19,936 nucleotides of DNA from CAIQJJ01 sp964606085. GTDB taxonomy: Bacteria > Chloroflexota > Anaerolineae > Anaerolineales > UBA4823. Shown here piece by piece: positions 7,239 through 14,403 of this stretch. The notes under the pieces are model-generated. The model saw only the letters and a list, made by a program, of their open reading frames with translations, was not told the DNA's origin and ran no database searches. The position numbers and the translations under genes are program-made. How positions within the stretch are numbered: position 1 is the first letter of the stretch; each line of letters starts with the position of its first letter. Where the stretch lies: contig CAZSFD010000093.1 in the NCBI GenBank assembly GCA_964606085.1, positions 1 to 19,936 of the forward strand, written 5' to 3'.

Positions 7239-7525
7239 GGCACAGTTGTCCCTTCAATGGCCTTTTTCTGCTCTTCCAATGATGCCAGCATTTTTGTTTC
7301 GCCATACCAATCAATAAAATCCAAAGTTTCTCCCAGGTCCTCTTTCGTAAAGCGGGTTAAAAATTCGTTGGTATTCATGCCATATTGCTTCTCGAAAGCA
7401 CCCAAGCGCACCCGTGTCCGTAACAGGCCCTGTTCAAGGAGTTTAAGTTCACGCTGGAGTGCAGACCGCAGCAGCGGACGCATGGTTTCAGGATTCTGAG
7501 TTTTGACAACAAGCTGTTGCAGCAT
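7235..7525 (-). CDS. TumA-like antitoxin partner
   Basis: This 96 aa, mostly helical, charged protein starts at ATG 7525 with AAAGGA 7 nt upstream. It carries LLRSALQRELKLLEQGLLRTRVRLGAFEKQYGMNT, then a Phe/Asp-rich C-terminus. That is the usual shape of the small antitoxin in front of DUF6516 toxins, where a coiled segment binds the toxin. It precedes the toxin and overlaps it by 4 nt. No HTH is obvious, so whether it represses its own promoter cannot be told from sequence. Confidence 0.7.
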   Translation of the reverse strand: MLQQLVVKTQNPETMRPLLRSALQRELKLLEQGLLRTRVRLGAFEKQYGMNTNEFLTRFTKEDLGETLDFIDWYGETKMLASLEEQKKAIEGTTVP

Positions 7526-7547
7526 ATCGGTGTCCTTTCTTGCAACG

Positions 7548-7553
7548 ATTATA
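7548..7553 (-). promoter_or_regulatory. Perfect -10 box for the toxin-antitoxin pair
   Basis: TATAAT on the minus strand, in a short AT-rich island between the ATPase stop (7572) and the antitoxin Shine-Dalgarno, predicts a start near 7540. No good -35 is visible 17 bp upstream. It suggests the pair has its own promoter rather than depending on ATPase read-through. Confidence 0.4.
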
Positions 7554-7571
7554 CAATAATGTAGTCAGTAT

Positions 7572-9818
7572 TCACCGCCGCGCCCGCAGCCCGTTGGCCG
7601 TGACAATCAGCGATGCCCCCATATCGGCAAAGACCGCCATCCACAGTGTGGCCCAGCCCGGCAAAGTCAGCGCCAGGAAGACCACCTTGATCGCCAGGCT
7701 GAAGATGATGTTCTGGCGGATGATGCCCATGGCCCGGCGGCTGATGCGCACGGCCTCGGGCAGGTGCGAGAGATTATCTTGCATCAGCACCAGGTCGGCG
7801 GTTTCCATGGCTTGTGCCGTGCCAGCGCCGCCCATGGCAATGCCCACGGTGGCAGTCGCCAGGGCGGGGGCGTCGTTCACGCCATCGCCAACCATCGCCA
7901 GTGGGCCAAATTCGGCTTGCAGGGCGCGCACGGCGGCGGCTTTGTCTTCGGGCAGGAGGGAAGCGCGCACATCGTCAATGACGCCCAGGTCGGCGGCAAT
8001 TTTGGCGGCCACAGTGGGGTTATCGCCAGTGAGCATGACGGTGCGAAAACGGGGGTTGAGTGCCTTAAGTTGGCGCAGCGCCGCGGCGGAGGTGGGCCGG
8101 GGGACATCGGCCACGCCGACAAAGCCCAACACATCTTCACCGCGGCTGACCACCATCACAGTCTGCCCGGCAGCTTCGGCAGCGTGGATTTGCTCATGCA
8201 GGGCGGCGCAGTTGCCATTTTGTTCGTGCAACAGCGCATGACTGCCCACCAGCACGGCGCAGCCATCCACCACGCCCTGCACGCCTTTCCCCGCCAGCGA
8301 TTGCACAGCCTCCGCCGCGGCGTAGGCATGATTCAGGCCACGCGCTTCAGCTTCAATCACGATGGCCTGCGCCAACGGGTGCGCCGAGCGCCGTTCGACC
8401 GCTGCCGCCACGGCCAGCAGTTCATCGCTGGTGAAGCCATCCTGGCAGATCACCTGGCGCACGGCAGGCTGACCGCGCGTCAGTGTGCCGGTTTTGTCGA
8501 AGGCGAAGGTGCGGATGCGGGCAAGCGCATCGAGAAACTGCCCGCCTTTGACGAGGACGCCGCGCCGCGCCAGGCCGGTGAGCGCACTGACCATTGTGAC
8601 GGGGGTCGAAATCACCAGGGCGCATGGGCAGGCCACGATCAGCAGTGCCAATGCGCGGTAAAGCCAGCCGCGCGTGTCGGGGGTATCCAGGAAGGGTTGG
8701 TTGAAGAGCAACGGGGGGATGATCGCCAGCCCGGCGGCCACGGCCACCACGGCGGGCGTGTACCAGGCGGCGAAACGATCCACAAAGCGCTCGACCGGCG
8801 CGCGCTGCGATTGGGCCTGCTCCACCAGGCGGACGATGCGGCTGATTGTCGAATCGGCGGCGGGCCGGGTAACTTCGACTTCGAGGGCGGCTTCGCCATT
8901 GACCGAGCCAGCGTAAACCACATCACCGGGGGTTTTCGCCACAACAATCGATTCGCCCGTCACCGGGGCCTGGTTGACCGCCGAGGTGCCGCGCACCACG
9001 CGCCCATCGAGCGGGATGCGCTCACCGGGCTTGATCAGCACCATCTCGCCGACGGAGACTTCCTCGACGGACAAGGTCAGCTCGTGCGTGCCGCAGAAGG
9101 GGCAGGGGCCGCCGGCGTAACCATCTCGGCCAATATGCTCGGCGCAATCTATACACGCCCGCAGAACAGTGGCCTGTTCGGGGCGCAAGGCCAGCAGGGA
9201 GCGCAACGAGTCGCGGGCGCGTTCGGCGGTGAAGCCTTCGAGCGCCTCGCCCACGGCAAACAGCACAATCACGGTGGCGGCCTCGCCCGTCTCGCCGATC
9301 AGCAGTGCGCCGACGGTGGCGATAGACATCAGCAGGTCAATCGTCACCTTGCGGGTGAAGGCGAAAGCGCGCAGACCGCGCCGCGCAATGGGCAACCCGG
9401 CCACCAACACGATGGCGATATGCAACACCACGGCCATGCGTGACAGGCCAGCCCATTCCAACGGCAAAGCGAGCAAGATCAATCCACCGGCAATGACGGC
9501 CAGCGTCGTCTCGCGGCGGCTGAAGGCGAAACGCGCCAGGGCAAAGAGGCCGCCGCGTTCAGCGCGCGCAGACCCTTCGGGTTTTGCAAAACCCGAAGGG
9601 TCTTGAGAAGCGGCAATGTTATAACCCAACTGCCGCACGCGCTGCGTGATGGCGGGCAGTTCGGCGCTGCCGGTCAGTTCCAGGGTGGCGGCGGCGAAGT
9701 TGACGCGGGCGTTTTCGACGCCAGGCAGGTTAGCGAGGCCCTTTTCGAGCGTCAGGGCGCAATCGGCACAGTCCATGCCAGTGATATAAAGTTTGAGGGG
9801 GGTGGAGGTGGTTTTCAT
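7572..9818 (-). CDS. P1B-type metal-exporting ATPase (Zn/Cd/Pb class)
   Basis: This 748 aa inner-membrane pump should export Zn(II), Cd(II) or Pb(II). In order it has an N-terminal HMA domain with GMDCADC (Cys17, Cys20), a linker, membrane helices, an actuator domain with TGES, the membrane metal site CPC (Cys397-Pro-Cys399), phosphorylation site FDKTGTLT (Asp441), an HP motif (SAHPLAQ), TGDNPTV, GDGVNDAPAL, and a last helix with ADMGASLIV. The CPC plus that last-helix Asp is the Zn/Cd/Pb signature, not the Cu one. Two oddities are treated separately: a CxxC-x13-CxxC insert at residues 222-242 and a linker encoded by a perfect palindrome. The gene lies downstream of a merR gene with a MerR operator between. 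ATG 9818 has no Shine-Dalgarno and coincides with the predicted transcript start. Confidence 0.95.
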   Translation of the reverse strand: MKTTSTPLKLYITGMDCADCALTLEKGLANLPGVENARVNFAAATLELTGSAELPAITQRVRQLGYNIAASQDPSGFAKPEGSARAERGGLFALARFAFSRRETTLAVIAGGLILLALPLEWAGLSRMAVVLHIAIVLVAGLPIARRGLRAFAFTRKVTIDLLMSIATVGALLIGETGEAATVIVLFAVGEALEGFTAERARDSLRSLLALRPEQATVLRACIDCAEHIGRDGYAGGPCPFCGTHELTLSVEEVSVGEMVLIKPGERIPLDGRVVRGTSAVNQAPVTGESIVVAKTPGDVVYAGSVNGEAALEVEVTRPAADSTISRIVRLVEQAQSQRAPVERFVDRFAAWYTPAVVAVAAGLAIIPPLLFNQPFLDTPDTRGWLYRALALLIVACPCALVISTPVTMVSALTGLARRGVLVKGGQFLDALARIRTFAFDKTGTLTRGQPAVRQVICQDGFTSDELLAVAAAVERRSAHPLAQAIVIEAEARGLNHAYAAAEAVQSLAGKGVQGVVDGCAVLVGSHALLHEQNGNCAALHEQIHAAEAAGQTVMVVSRGEDVLGFVGVADVPRPTSAAALRQLKALNPRFRTVMLTGDNPTVAAKIAADLGVIDDVRASLLPEDKAAAVRALQAEFGPLAMVGDGVNDAPALATATVGIAMGGAGTAQAMETADLVLMQDNLSHLPEAVRISRRAMGIIRQNIIFSLAIKVVFLALTLPGWATLWMAVFADMGASLIVTANGLRARR
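9570..9603. repeat. Perfect 34 bp palindrome inside the ATPase gene
   Basis: A 17 bp arm (9570-9586, AGACCCTTCGGGTTTTG) is followed directly by its exact complement (9587-9603). It lies in frame in the ATPase coding region and encodes DPSGFAKPEGS in the linker between the HMA domain and the first membrane helix. Its form, like a REP or intragenic palindromic element, suggests insertion of a mobile palindrome rather than codon constraint. Confidence 0.85.
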
Positions 9819-9824
9819 GCCGCT

Positions 9825-9856
9825 ATCTTACACCTTCAAGTGGGGTTGAAGGTCAA
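9825..9856 (-). promoter_or_regulatory. MerR-family operator/promoter of the metal ATPase
   Basis: On the minus strand, -35 TTGACC (9851-9856) and -10 TAAGAT (9825-9830) are separated by exactly 20 bp, the long spacer typical of MerR-activated promoters. The spacer region contains the dyad ACCTTCAA-N6-TTGAAGGT (9832-9853), resembling CueR/ZntR/CadR operators. The MerR gene ends 33 bp upstream. The -10 is followed by six bases and then the ATPase ATG at 9818, which predicts a leaderless or nearly leaderless mRNA. Confidence 0.85.
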
Positions 9857-9888
9857 GGGGGCAAGGGGCAGGAAGCAAGGAGCAAGAA

Positions 9889-10617
9889 TTAGTCGAGGGC
9901 TAAAAACAGGCGGGCGAAGAGGAAGGCGTTTTCCCCCTGGATGGTAAAGCGGTAACCTTCGTCGGTGAGGGTGAGCTGCGGGGCGGGGTGGGCGTGGCAG
10001 GCCGCTTCGAGTTGGGCCAGGTCACGCAAGGCGTTTTCGACCGCTTCGTCGTGACCGATGATGCTGATCTGGGTGCCGTCACCGTCTTGGGAGATGTGAA
10101 CATGGCGGCGGCGCAGGGTTTCGAGCAGGCGGTGGGTATCGGCGGTGCTGAGGGTGCAGCCGGTGTGCTGGAGCAGCCAATCGAGGGTGGCATCGGCAGA
10201 GGGGTGCGTGATGGGCGGAGGGGCCAGGGGATGTTCGGTTTGCTTGAGGGCGGTAGCCAGGACGGCCACGCCAGGCAGGTGCAGGTGGTCAAAATCCCCC
10301 AAAAAGAGTTCCAGTTCGCGGCGCAGGATCAGCAAGGAAGTGATCTGCCGTTCGAGGGCGAGGAAGCGTTCTTCGGCCACGGTCAGCAGCACATCGTCGC
10401 CGGGGTGGGCTTGCAGCAGGGCGCGGATGTCGGCCAACGAGAAGCCCAATTGCTGCGCCCGCTGGATAAAGCGCGCCACGTCTTCGGCTTCGGGGGCGTA
10501 GAGGCGGTAGCCGGCTGCGCTACGCCCGGCAGGGGTGAGCAGGCCCTCCTGCTCATAAAAACGCAGCGCCGAGGGACGCATCCCCAGGCGCTGCGCCAAT
10601 TGGCCGATGGTGAACAC
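9889..10617 (-). CDS. MerR-family transcriptional regulator
   Basis: About 242 aa. The N-terminus FTIGQLAQRLGMRPSALRFY with EQEGLL and GYRLY is the MerR winged helix, followed by AQQLGFSLADIRALL and a dimerisation helix (about 75-105). The remaining 120 residues form a larger C-terminal domain with no CxnC metal loop like that of ZntR; visible Cys/His residues are scattered (HTGCTLS, ACHAHPAP). I chose GTG 10617 because GGAG lies 6 nt upstream, within the end of the PFK gene. A TTG at 10629 gives four more residues. The start is one base after the PFK stop, so translation is probably coupled. The MerR-type operator right after this gene makes the ATPase its likely target. The inducer cannot be read from sequence. 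Confidence 0.9.
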   Translation of the reverse strand: MFTIGQLAQRLGMRPSALRFYEQEGLLTPAGRSAAGYRLYAPEAEDVARFIQRAQQLGFSLADIRALLQAHPGDDVLLTVAEERFLALERQITSLLILRRELELFLGDFDHLHLPGVAVLATALKQTEHPLAPPPITHPSADATLDWLLQHTGCTLSTADTHRLLETLRRRHVHISQDGDGTQISIIGHDEAVENALRDLAQLEAACHAHPAPQLTLTDEGYRFTIQGENAFLFARLFLALD

Positions 10618-10618
10618 A

Positions 10619-11731
10619 TTAATCTCCAAACGATATGCCCAAATCGCGCGCCGTCAAGATCACATCGGAATCGAGCGGGACGGTTTTCATGCGGCGGGTG
10701 GCCTCTTCGAGCGGGACGTATTTGACGGCGGGCGGGTCGAGGGCCACCATCACACCGCGCTGGCCTTCTTCGATGGCGCGCACAGCGGCGGCCCCAAAGC
10801 GCAGGGCGATCAGACGGTCGAAACTGGTGGGCGAGCCGCCGCGCAGCAGGTGGCCGAGAACGACGACGCGTGTTTCCTTGCCGGTCAGTTCTTGCAGTTC
10901 TTCGGCCACTTTTTGGCCCACGCCACCCAACCGTTCGGCGCGGCCCACTTCTTTGCTCAGCACCGAAACGGTGCCGCTTTTGGGCCTGGCCCCCTCGGCC
11001 ACCATCACAATCGAATAGTTATCGCCGCCTTCGCCGGCATCTTGCTTGATCCGTTCGGCAACGATGTTCAAATCGTAGGGGATTTCGGGGATGAGGATGG
11101 CGTCAGCAGAGCCGGAGATGCCACTTTCGAGGGCAATCCAGCCAGCATAGCGGCCCATCACTTCGACAACGATGACGCGCTGGTGCGAGGCGGCGGTGCT
11201 GTGCAGGCGGTCGAGGCATTCGGTGGAGAAGGAGACAGCGGTGTCGAAGCCGAAGGTGATCACGGTTTGGTCGAGGTCGTTGTCAATCGTCTTTGGCACG
11301 CCGACCACCCACAGGCCCTTTTGGGCGAGGACGGTGGCAATGGTCATCGAGCCGTCGCCGCCGATGGAGATCAGAGCGTCAATTTTGTGGAGTTGGAAGG
11401 CGCGCAGCAGTTCGTCAGAGCGGTCAATTTCGGTGACGTTGCCGTTGAAATCTTTGACCGGGTAGTGCAGCGGGTTGCCGCGGTTGGTGGTGCCGAGGAT
11501 GGTGCCGCCTCGCGAGGTGATGCCTTTGACGCGCTCTGCCGTGAGCCGGATCAGGCCGCCTTCGATGTATTGTTCGGGCATCAGCAGGCCGTTGAATCCG
11601 TCGCGAATGCCAACCACATCCCAACCACGGTTGAGGGCGGCCAACGTGGCGGCCTTGATGACGGCGTTGAGGCCGGGGGCGTCGCCGCCGCCGGTGCAGA
11701 TGGCAATGCGTTTGATGGGGGATGATGACAT
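10619..11731 (-). CDS. pfkA: 6-phosphofructokinase
   Basis: This 370 aa enzyme phosphorylates fructose-6-phosphate to fructose-1,6-bisphosphate in glycolysis. Visible motifs are TGGGDAPGLN (13-22), GGDGS (124-128), PKTIDND (146-152), VEVMGRYAGW and the C-terminal LRGGSPTSFDR. At the two donor-specificity positions it has Gly127 (E. coli Gly104, ATP type) and Lys147 (E. coli Gly124, Lys in PPi enzymes). That G/K pair occurs in ATP-using enzymes of the PPi-like clade, so ATP is the better guess. I chose ATG 11731 because AAGGAGA is placed correctly before it; the ATG five codons upstream overlaps that Shine-Dalgarno. It is followed with almost no gap by merR. Confidence 0.93.
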   Translation of the reverse strand: MSSSPIKRIAICTGGGDAPGLNAVIKAATLAALNRGWDVVGIRDGFNGLLMPEQYIEGGLIRLTAERVKGITSRGGTILGTTNRGNPLHYPVKDFNGNVTEIDRSDELLRAFQLHKIDALISIGGDGSMTIATVLAQKGLWVVGVPKTIDNDLDQTVITFGFDTAVSFSTECLDRLHSTAASHQRVIVVEVMGRYAGWIALESGISGSADAILIPEIPYDLNIVAERIKQDAGEGGDNYSIVMVAEGARPKSGTVSVLSKEVGRAERLGGVGQKVAEELQELTGKETRVVVLGHLLRGGSPTSFDRLIALRFGAAAVRAIEEGQRGVMVALDPPAVKYVPLEEATRRMKTVPLDSDVILTARDLGISFGD

Positions 11732-11753
11732 AATTGTCTCCTTCATTCAAGGC

Positions 11754-12104
11754 TCAACCGGTCGAAAACCGAATCTTTGTATCTGTTGCGACAATGAAAT
11801 GATCTTCAATTTGGTTGGCGTATCGCTGCAAGACCTTATTTAGCACGGTAATTTTCGACGCGGAAGTTTCGTCGCTAAGCCGAAGCAAAATAACACCATG
11901 ATGAGGATGCTTCTCTCGAACTATCCGCTCGCCAAAACCTTTGTCATTGGTGATTAAAACACCGTGATCTTGATACGCCATCTGAATAACCAGATCGTCA
12001 TCAATTCCCCGCGCCTGATCGTAAACGGAAAACACATCATGGCCCTAGTCACGAAGCCAACGCGCAACGTGCGGCCCGGTACACTCATCTACAAAAAAAC
12101 GCAT
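11754..12104 (-). pseudogene. DUF5615 PIN-like toxin gene interrupted by one amber codon
   Basis: From ATG 12104 the frame reads MRFFVDECTGPHVARWLRD, then TAG at 12047-12045, then GHDVFSVYDQARGIDDD and on to TGA at 11754 (116 sense positions). The reading is otherwise intact and in one frame. It shows DUF5615 features: N-terminal FVDE, GIDDDLVIQMAYQDHGVLITNDKGF, and HHGVILLRL. A CAG-to-TAG change (one transition) at codon 20 explains the break, since RDQGHDV is the usual family sequence. Restart at GTG 12035 would give a 93 aa fragment without the acidic N-terminus. DUF5615 proteins are the presumed nuclease toxins of DUF433 pairs. The ATG overlaps the DUF433 stop by one base (TGATG). Confidence 0.8.
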
Positions 12105-12352
12105 CAAACGGCCTCAAGAGCCAATGGCATGAACTCGGTATTTTGCAGTGTTCTTGTGGCAAAGAGCAGGCAAGCTTGAATATCTTCAGGCTTTAATCGG
12201 TCATATTCTTCGGTAATTTGCTCTACGGTGGCACCATGTGCCAAAAGTCCAATGATATATTCGACTGGAAGCCGCGTGCCTTTGATGACAGGCTTCCCGA
12301 TCATGATTTTAGGATTAAATACAATTCGTTCAAGCAATTCCATTTCGCTCAC
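12104..12352 (-). CDS. DUF433-family antitoxin
   Basis: This protein of about 82 aa carries the DUF433 signature: FNPKIMIGKPVIKGTRLPVEY, then LLAHGATVEQITEEY and a C-terminal LKPEDIQACLLFA helix. The family is a small HTH-like fold found in front of DUF5615 PIN-like proteins and is generally taken as an antitoxin. I chose GTG 12352 because GGAGG lies 5 nt upstream. ATG 12343 is possible (14 nt from the Shine-Dalgarno), and a TTG at 12364 also opens the frame. It ends with TGATG, coupling it to the broken toxin gene. It lies 22 bp after the S9 peptidase gene, so it may be transcribed with it. Confidence 0.85.
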   Translation of the reverse strand: MSEMELLERIVFNPKIMIGKPVIKGTRLPVEYIIGLLAHGATVEQITEEYDRLKPEDIQACLLFATRTLQNTEFMPLALEAV

Positions 12353-12374
12353 CACAACCTCCAACCCGATTATA

Positions 12375-14354
12375 TTACTTCATGTTGGCAATTTCTACGG
12401 GTTCCACAGGCTCGGCCAGCTCAAAACCAAACACTTTCGAATAGAAATATAACTCGGCTTCGGCAGCGCGCTGGATGGTATCGGCTTTGCGAAAGCCGTG
12501 CTGCTCGCCCTCGAAGGGCAGGTAAGCGTAGGGCAGGCCTTTGGCCTCAAGCGCCCGCACCATGATCTCCGCTTGCGAAGGTGGCACAACCTTATCCTCC
12601 AACCCTTGCAACAGGATCATCGGACAAGAAATCTGGTCAACGAAGTGGATCGGCGAACGCTGGCGATAGCGTTCCTGCGCTTCGGGGTAAGGGCCGATCA
12701 GCCGGTCGAGGTAGCGGCTCTCGAATTTATGCGTATCGCTGGCGAAGGGTTCGAGGTCGGCGATGCCGTAGTAACTGGCCCCGGCGGTAAAGAAATCGTG
12801 CTGCGTGAGGGCCACCAGGGTGGTGTAGCCGCCCGCCGAGCCGCCGCGCACAGCCACCCGTTGGGGGTCGGCCAGGCCCTGGGCGATCAGATATTGGGCG
12901 GCATGGATGCAGTCCTGCACATCCACCACACCCCAGGTGCCATACAGCCGTTCGCGGTAGGCGCGTCCGTAGCCGGTAGAGCCGCCGTAATTGACATCTA
13001 CCACACCCAAGCCGCGGCTGGTCCAGTATTGAATACTCAACGAGAAGGCGGCGCTGGTGGCGCTGGTCGGCCCGCCATGGCTGATCACCAGCAGGGGCGG
13101 CTTTTCGCCTTCTGGAGCGGTGAAATCCTGGTTCGTGGGCGGGTAAAACAGGGCGTGGGCGGTCAGGCCGTTTTCGGTGGGGAACTCGATGGCTTGCGGC
13201 GCAGCAATATAGCCCGGATCAACGGTCAGACTGGTGCTTTTGCGGATCACTTCCACCGCCCCATTGTAGGGATCGACCGCCAACAGCGCCGCCCCCTCCC
13301 TTGGGTTGGCTGCGATCAGATAAAGCCGGCCATCATCGCAAGCCAACGATTTCAACGAGGTGTATCCGATGTCCAGCGTGCGCAACCGGCACTCGCCCAG
13401 CAGCCCGGCATTTTTCGAGGAGATGATCCCCAGGTAATCCATGCCATTTTGGCTGTACAAACAGGCCAGGCTATAACAGCCAGATTCATCGTGTTCGGGC
13501 AGGAACACGTAATCTGAAGCGCCAAGCGTCCACTGCGGGCCGCAAAATTCTGCTTCCATCTCACAGAGCGAACGCGCCCCACCCGAAAAGCAGTACAAAT
13601 TCCACCAGCCGGTACGGTCTGAAATGAAATAGAGCTTGCCATCAGGCGACCACTGCGGCTGGGCAATCGATTCGAGCGGCCCACCTGCCACGCGCCAGGG
13701 GCGTCCGAGGCTGCCGGTTTCGCGGTTGAAATTGGCCATCCAAAGCTCGGTGCCATCCCAGGGCATGTTGGGGTGTTCCCAGCACAACCAGACCAATTTC
13801 GTGCCATCGGGGTTGAAGCGCGGCGCGGCGTAGAAATCGTACCCCTGGGCAATGATGCGCGGCTCCGCAGTGCCATCGGCAGGCAAAATGACCAGTTCGT
13901 TATCAGCATTCAACTCATCGTGATGGCGCTGGCGCACACAGACGATCCATTTCCCATCTGGGCTGATACGGCCATCGGCATAACGCAGCCCCCAGCGTTC
14001 GGCGGGTTGCGGGGTGATGGGGGTGGGCAGCTTGCCCGGTTCGAGCCGATACAACCGCTGATCGGCAAAATTGGAAAAATAGACCGTATCGCCGTGCACA
14101 AAATAAGCCGCGCCGCCATATTCGTGTACGGTTGTACGGGCATAGAAATCTGCTGGCAAAATATCTGATATGACGCCATCGGCCGCGCGGCGCACAATCA
14201 CCACACGGCCCTTTTCCAACGGGCGGCCTTCCAGCCAATAGAACGCCCCATTTTCACACCAGGGCGCGCCCAGGCTGATCCCCGCCGAGGCCAACAAATG
14301 GGCCTTGATTGGTGAAAGCCAAGAACCATACGGAGCAGTTTTGAGTTTTGCCAT
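12375..14354 (-). CDS. S9-family prolyl oligopeptidase / acylaminoacyl peptidase
   Basis: This 659 aa serine peptidase should cleave oligopeptides. The N-terminal two-thirds is a beta-propeller with SPDGKW, NPDGTK, SPDGKLYFISDRTGWWN blades. The C-terminal alpha/beta hydrolase has the oxyanion motif SHGGPTS, the nucleophile elbow GGSAGG (Ser506), GLEDKVVPP (Asp587) and GEQHGF (His619), a full catalytic triad in the correct order. There is no signal peptide, so it acts in the cytoplasm. I chose ATG 14354 because AGGAAG is 5-6 nt upstream; the frame is open 27 codons further but without homologous-looking sequence. It follows the one-TM protein gene by 49 bp on the same strand. Confidence 0.95.
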   Translation of the reverse strand: MAKLKTAPYGSWLSPIKAHLLASAGISLGAPWCENGAFYWLEGRPLEKGRVVIVRRAADGVISDILPADFYARTTVHEYGGAAYFVHGDTVYFSNFADQRLYRLEPGKLPTPITPQPAERWGLRYADGRISPDGKWIVCVRQRHHDELNADNELVILPADGTAEPRIIAQGYDFYAAPRFNPDGTKLVWLCWEHPNMPWDGTELWMANFNRETGSLGRPWRVAGGPLESIAQPQWSPDGKLYFISDRTGWWNLYCFSGGARSLCEMEAEFCGPQWTLGASDYVFLPEHDESGCYSLACLYSQNGMDYLGIISSKNAGLLGECRLRTLDIGYTSLKSLACDDGRLYLIAANPREGAALLAVDPYNGAVEVIRKSTSLTVDPGYIAAPQAIEFPTENGLTAHALFYPPTNQDFTAPEGEKPPLLVISHGGPTSATSAAFSLSIQYWTSRGLGVVDVNYGGSTGYGRAYRERLYGTWGVVDVQDCIHAAQYLIAQGLADPQRVAVRGGSAGGYTTLVALTQHDFFTAGASYYGIADLEPFASDTHKFESRYLDRLIGPYPEAQERYRQRSPIHFVDQISCPMILLQGLEDKVVPPSQAEIMVRALEAKGLPYAYLPFEGEQHGFRKADTIQRAAEAELYFYSKVFGFELAEPVEPVEIANMK

Positions 14355-14403
14355 GAAATCTTCCTGAGAAAAAACGAAATCAGCGCCTGAACGGGTCAGG
14401 CCA

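Noticed and set aside
7764..9443. A 559-codon open frame on the plus strand opposite the metal ATPase
   Set aside because: It is rich in Gly/His/Arg/Gln with no family motif and lies antisense to a fully motif-supported P-type ATPase in high-GC DNA, so it is a shadow.
10607..11725. A 372-codon plus-strand open frame opposite 6-phosphofructokinase
   Set aside because: It mirrors the PFK codons and has no ribosome site or recognisable domain.
12498..13517. A 339-codon plus-strand open frame opposite the S9 peptidase
   Set aside because: It is antisense to a complete catalytic-triad enzyme and its composition is typical of antisense frames.
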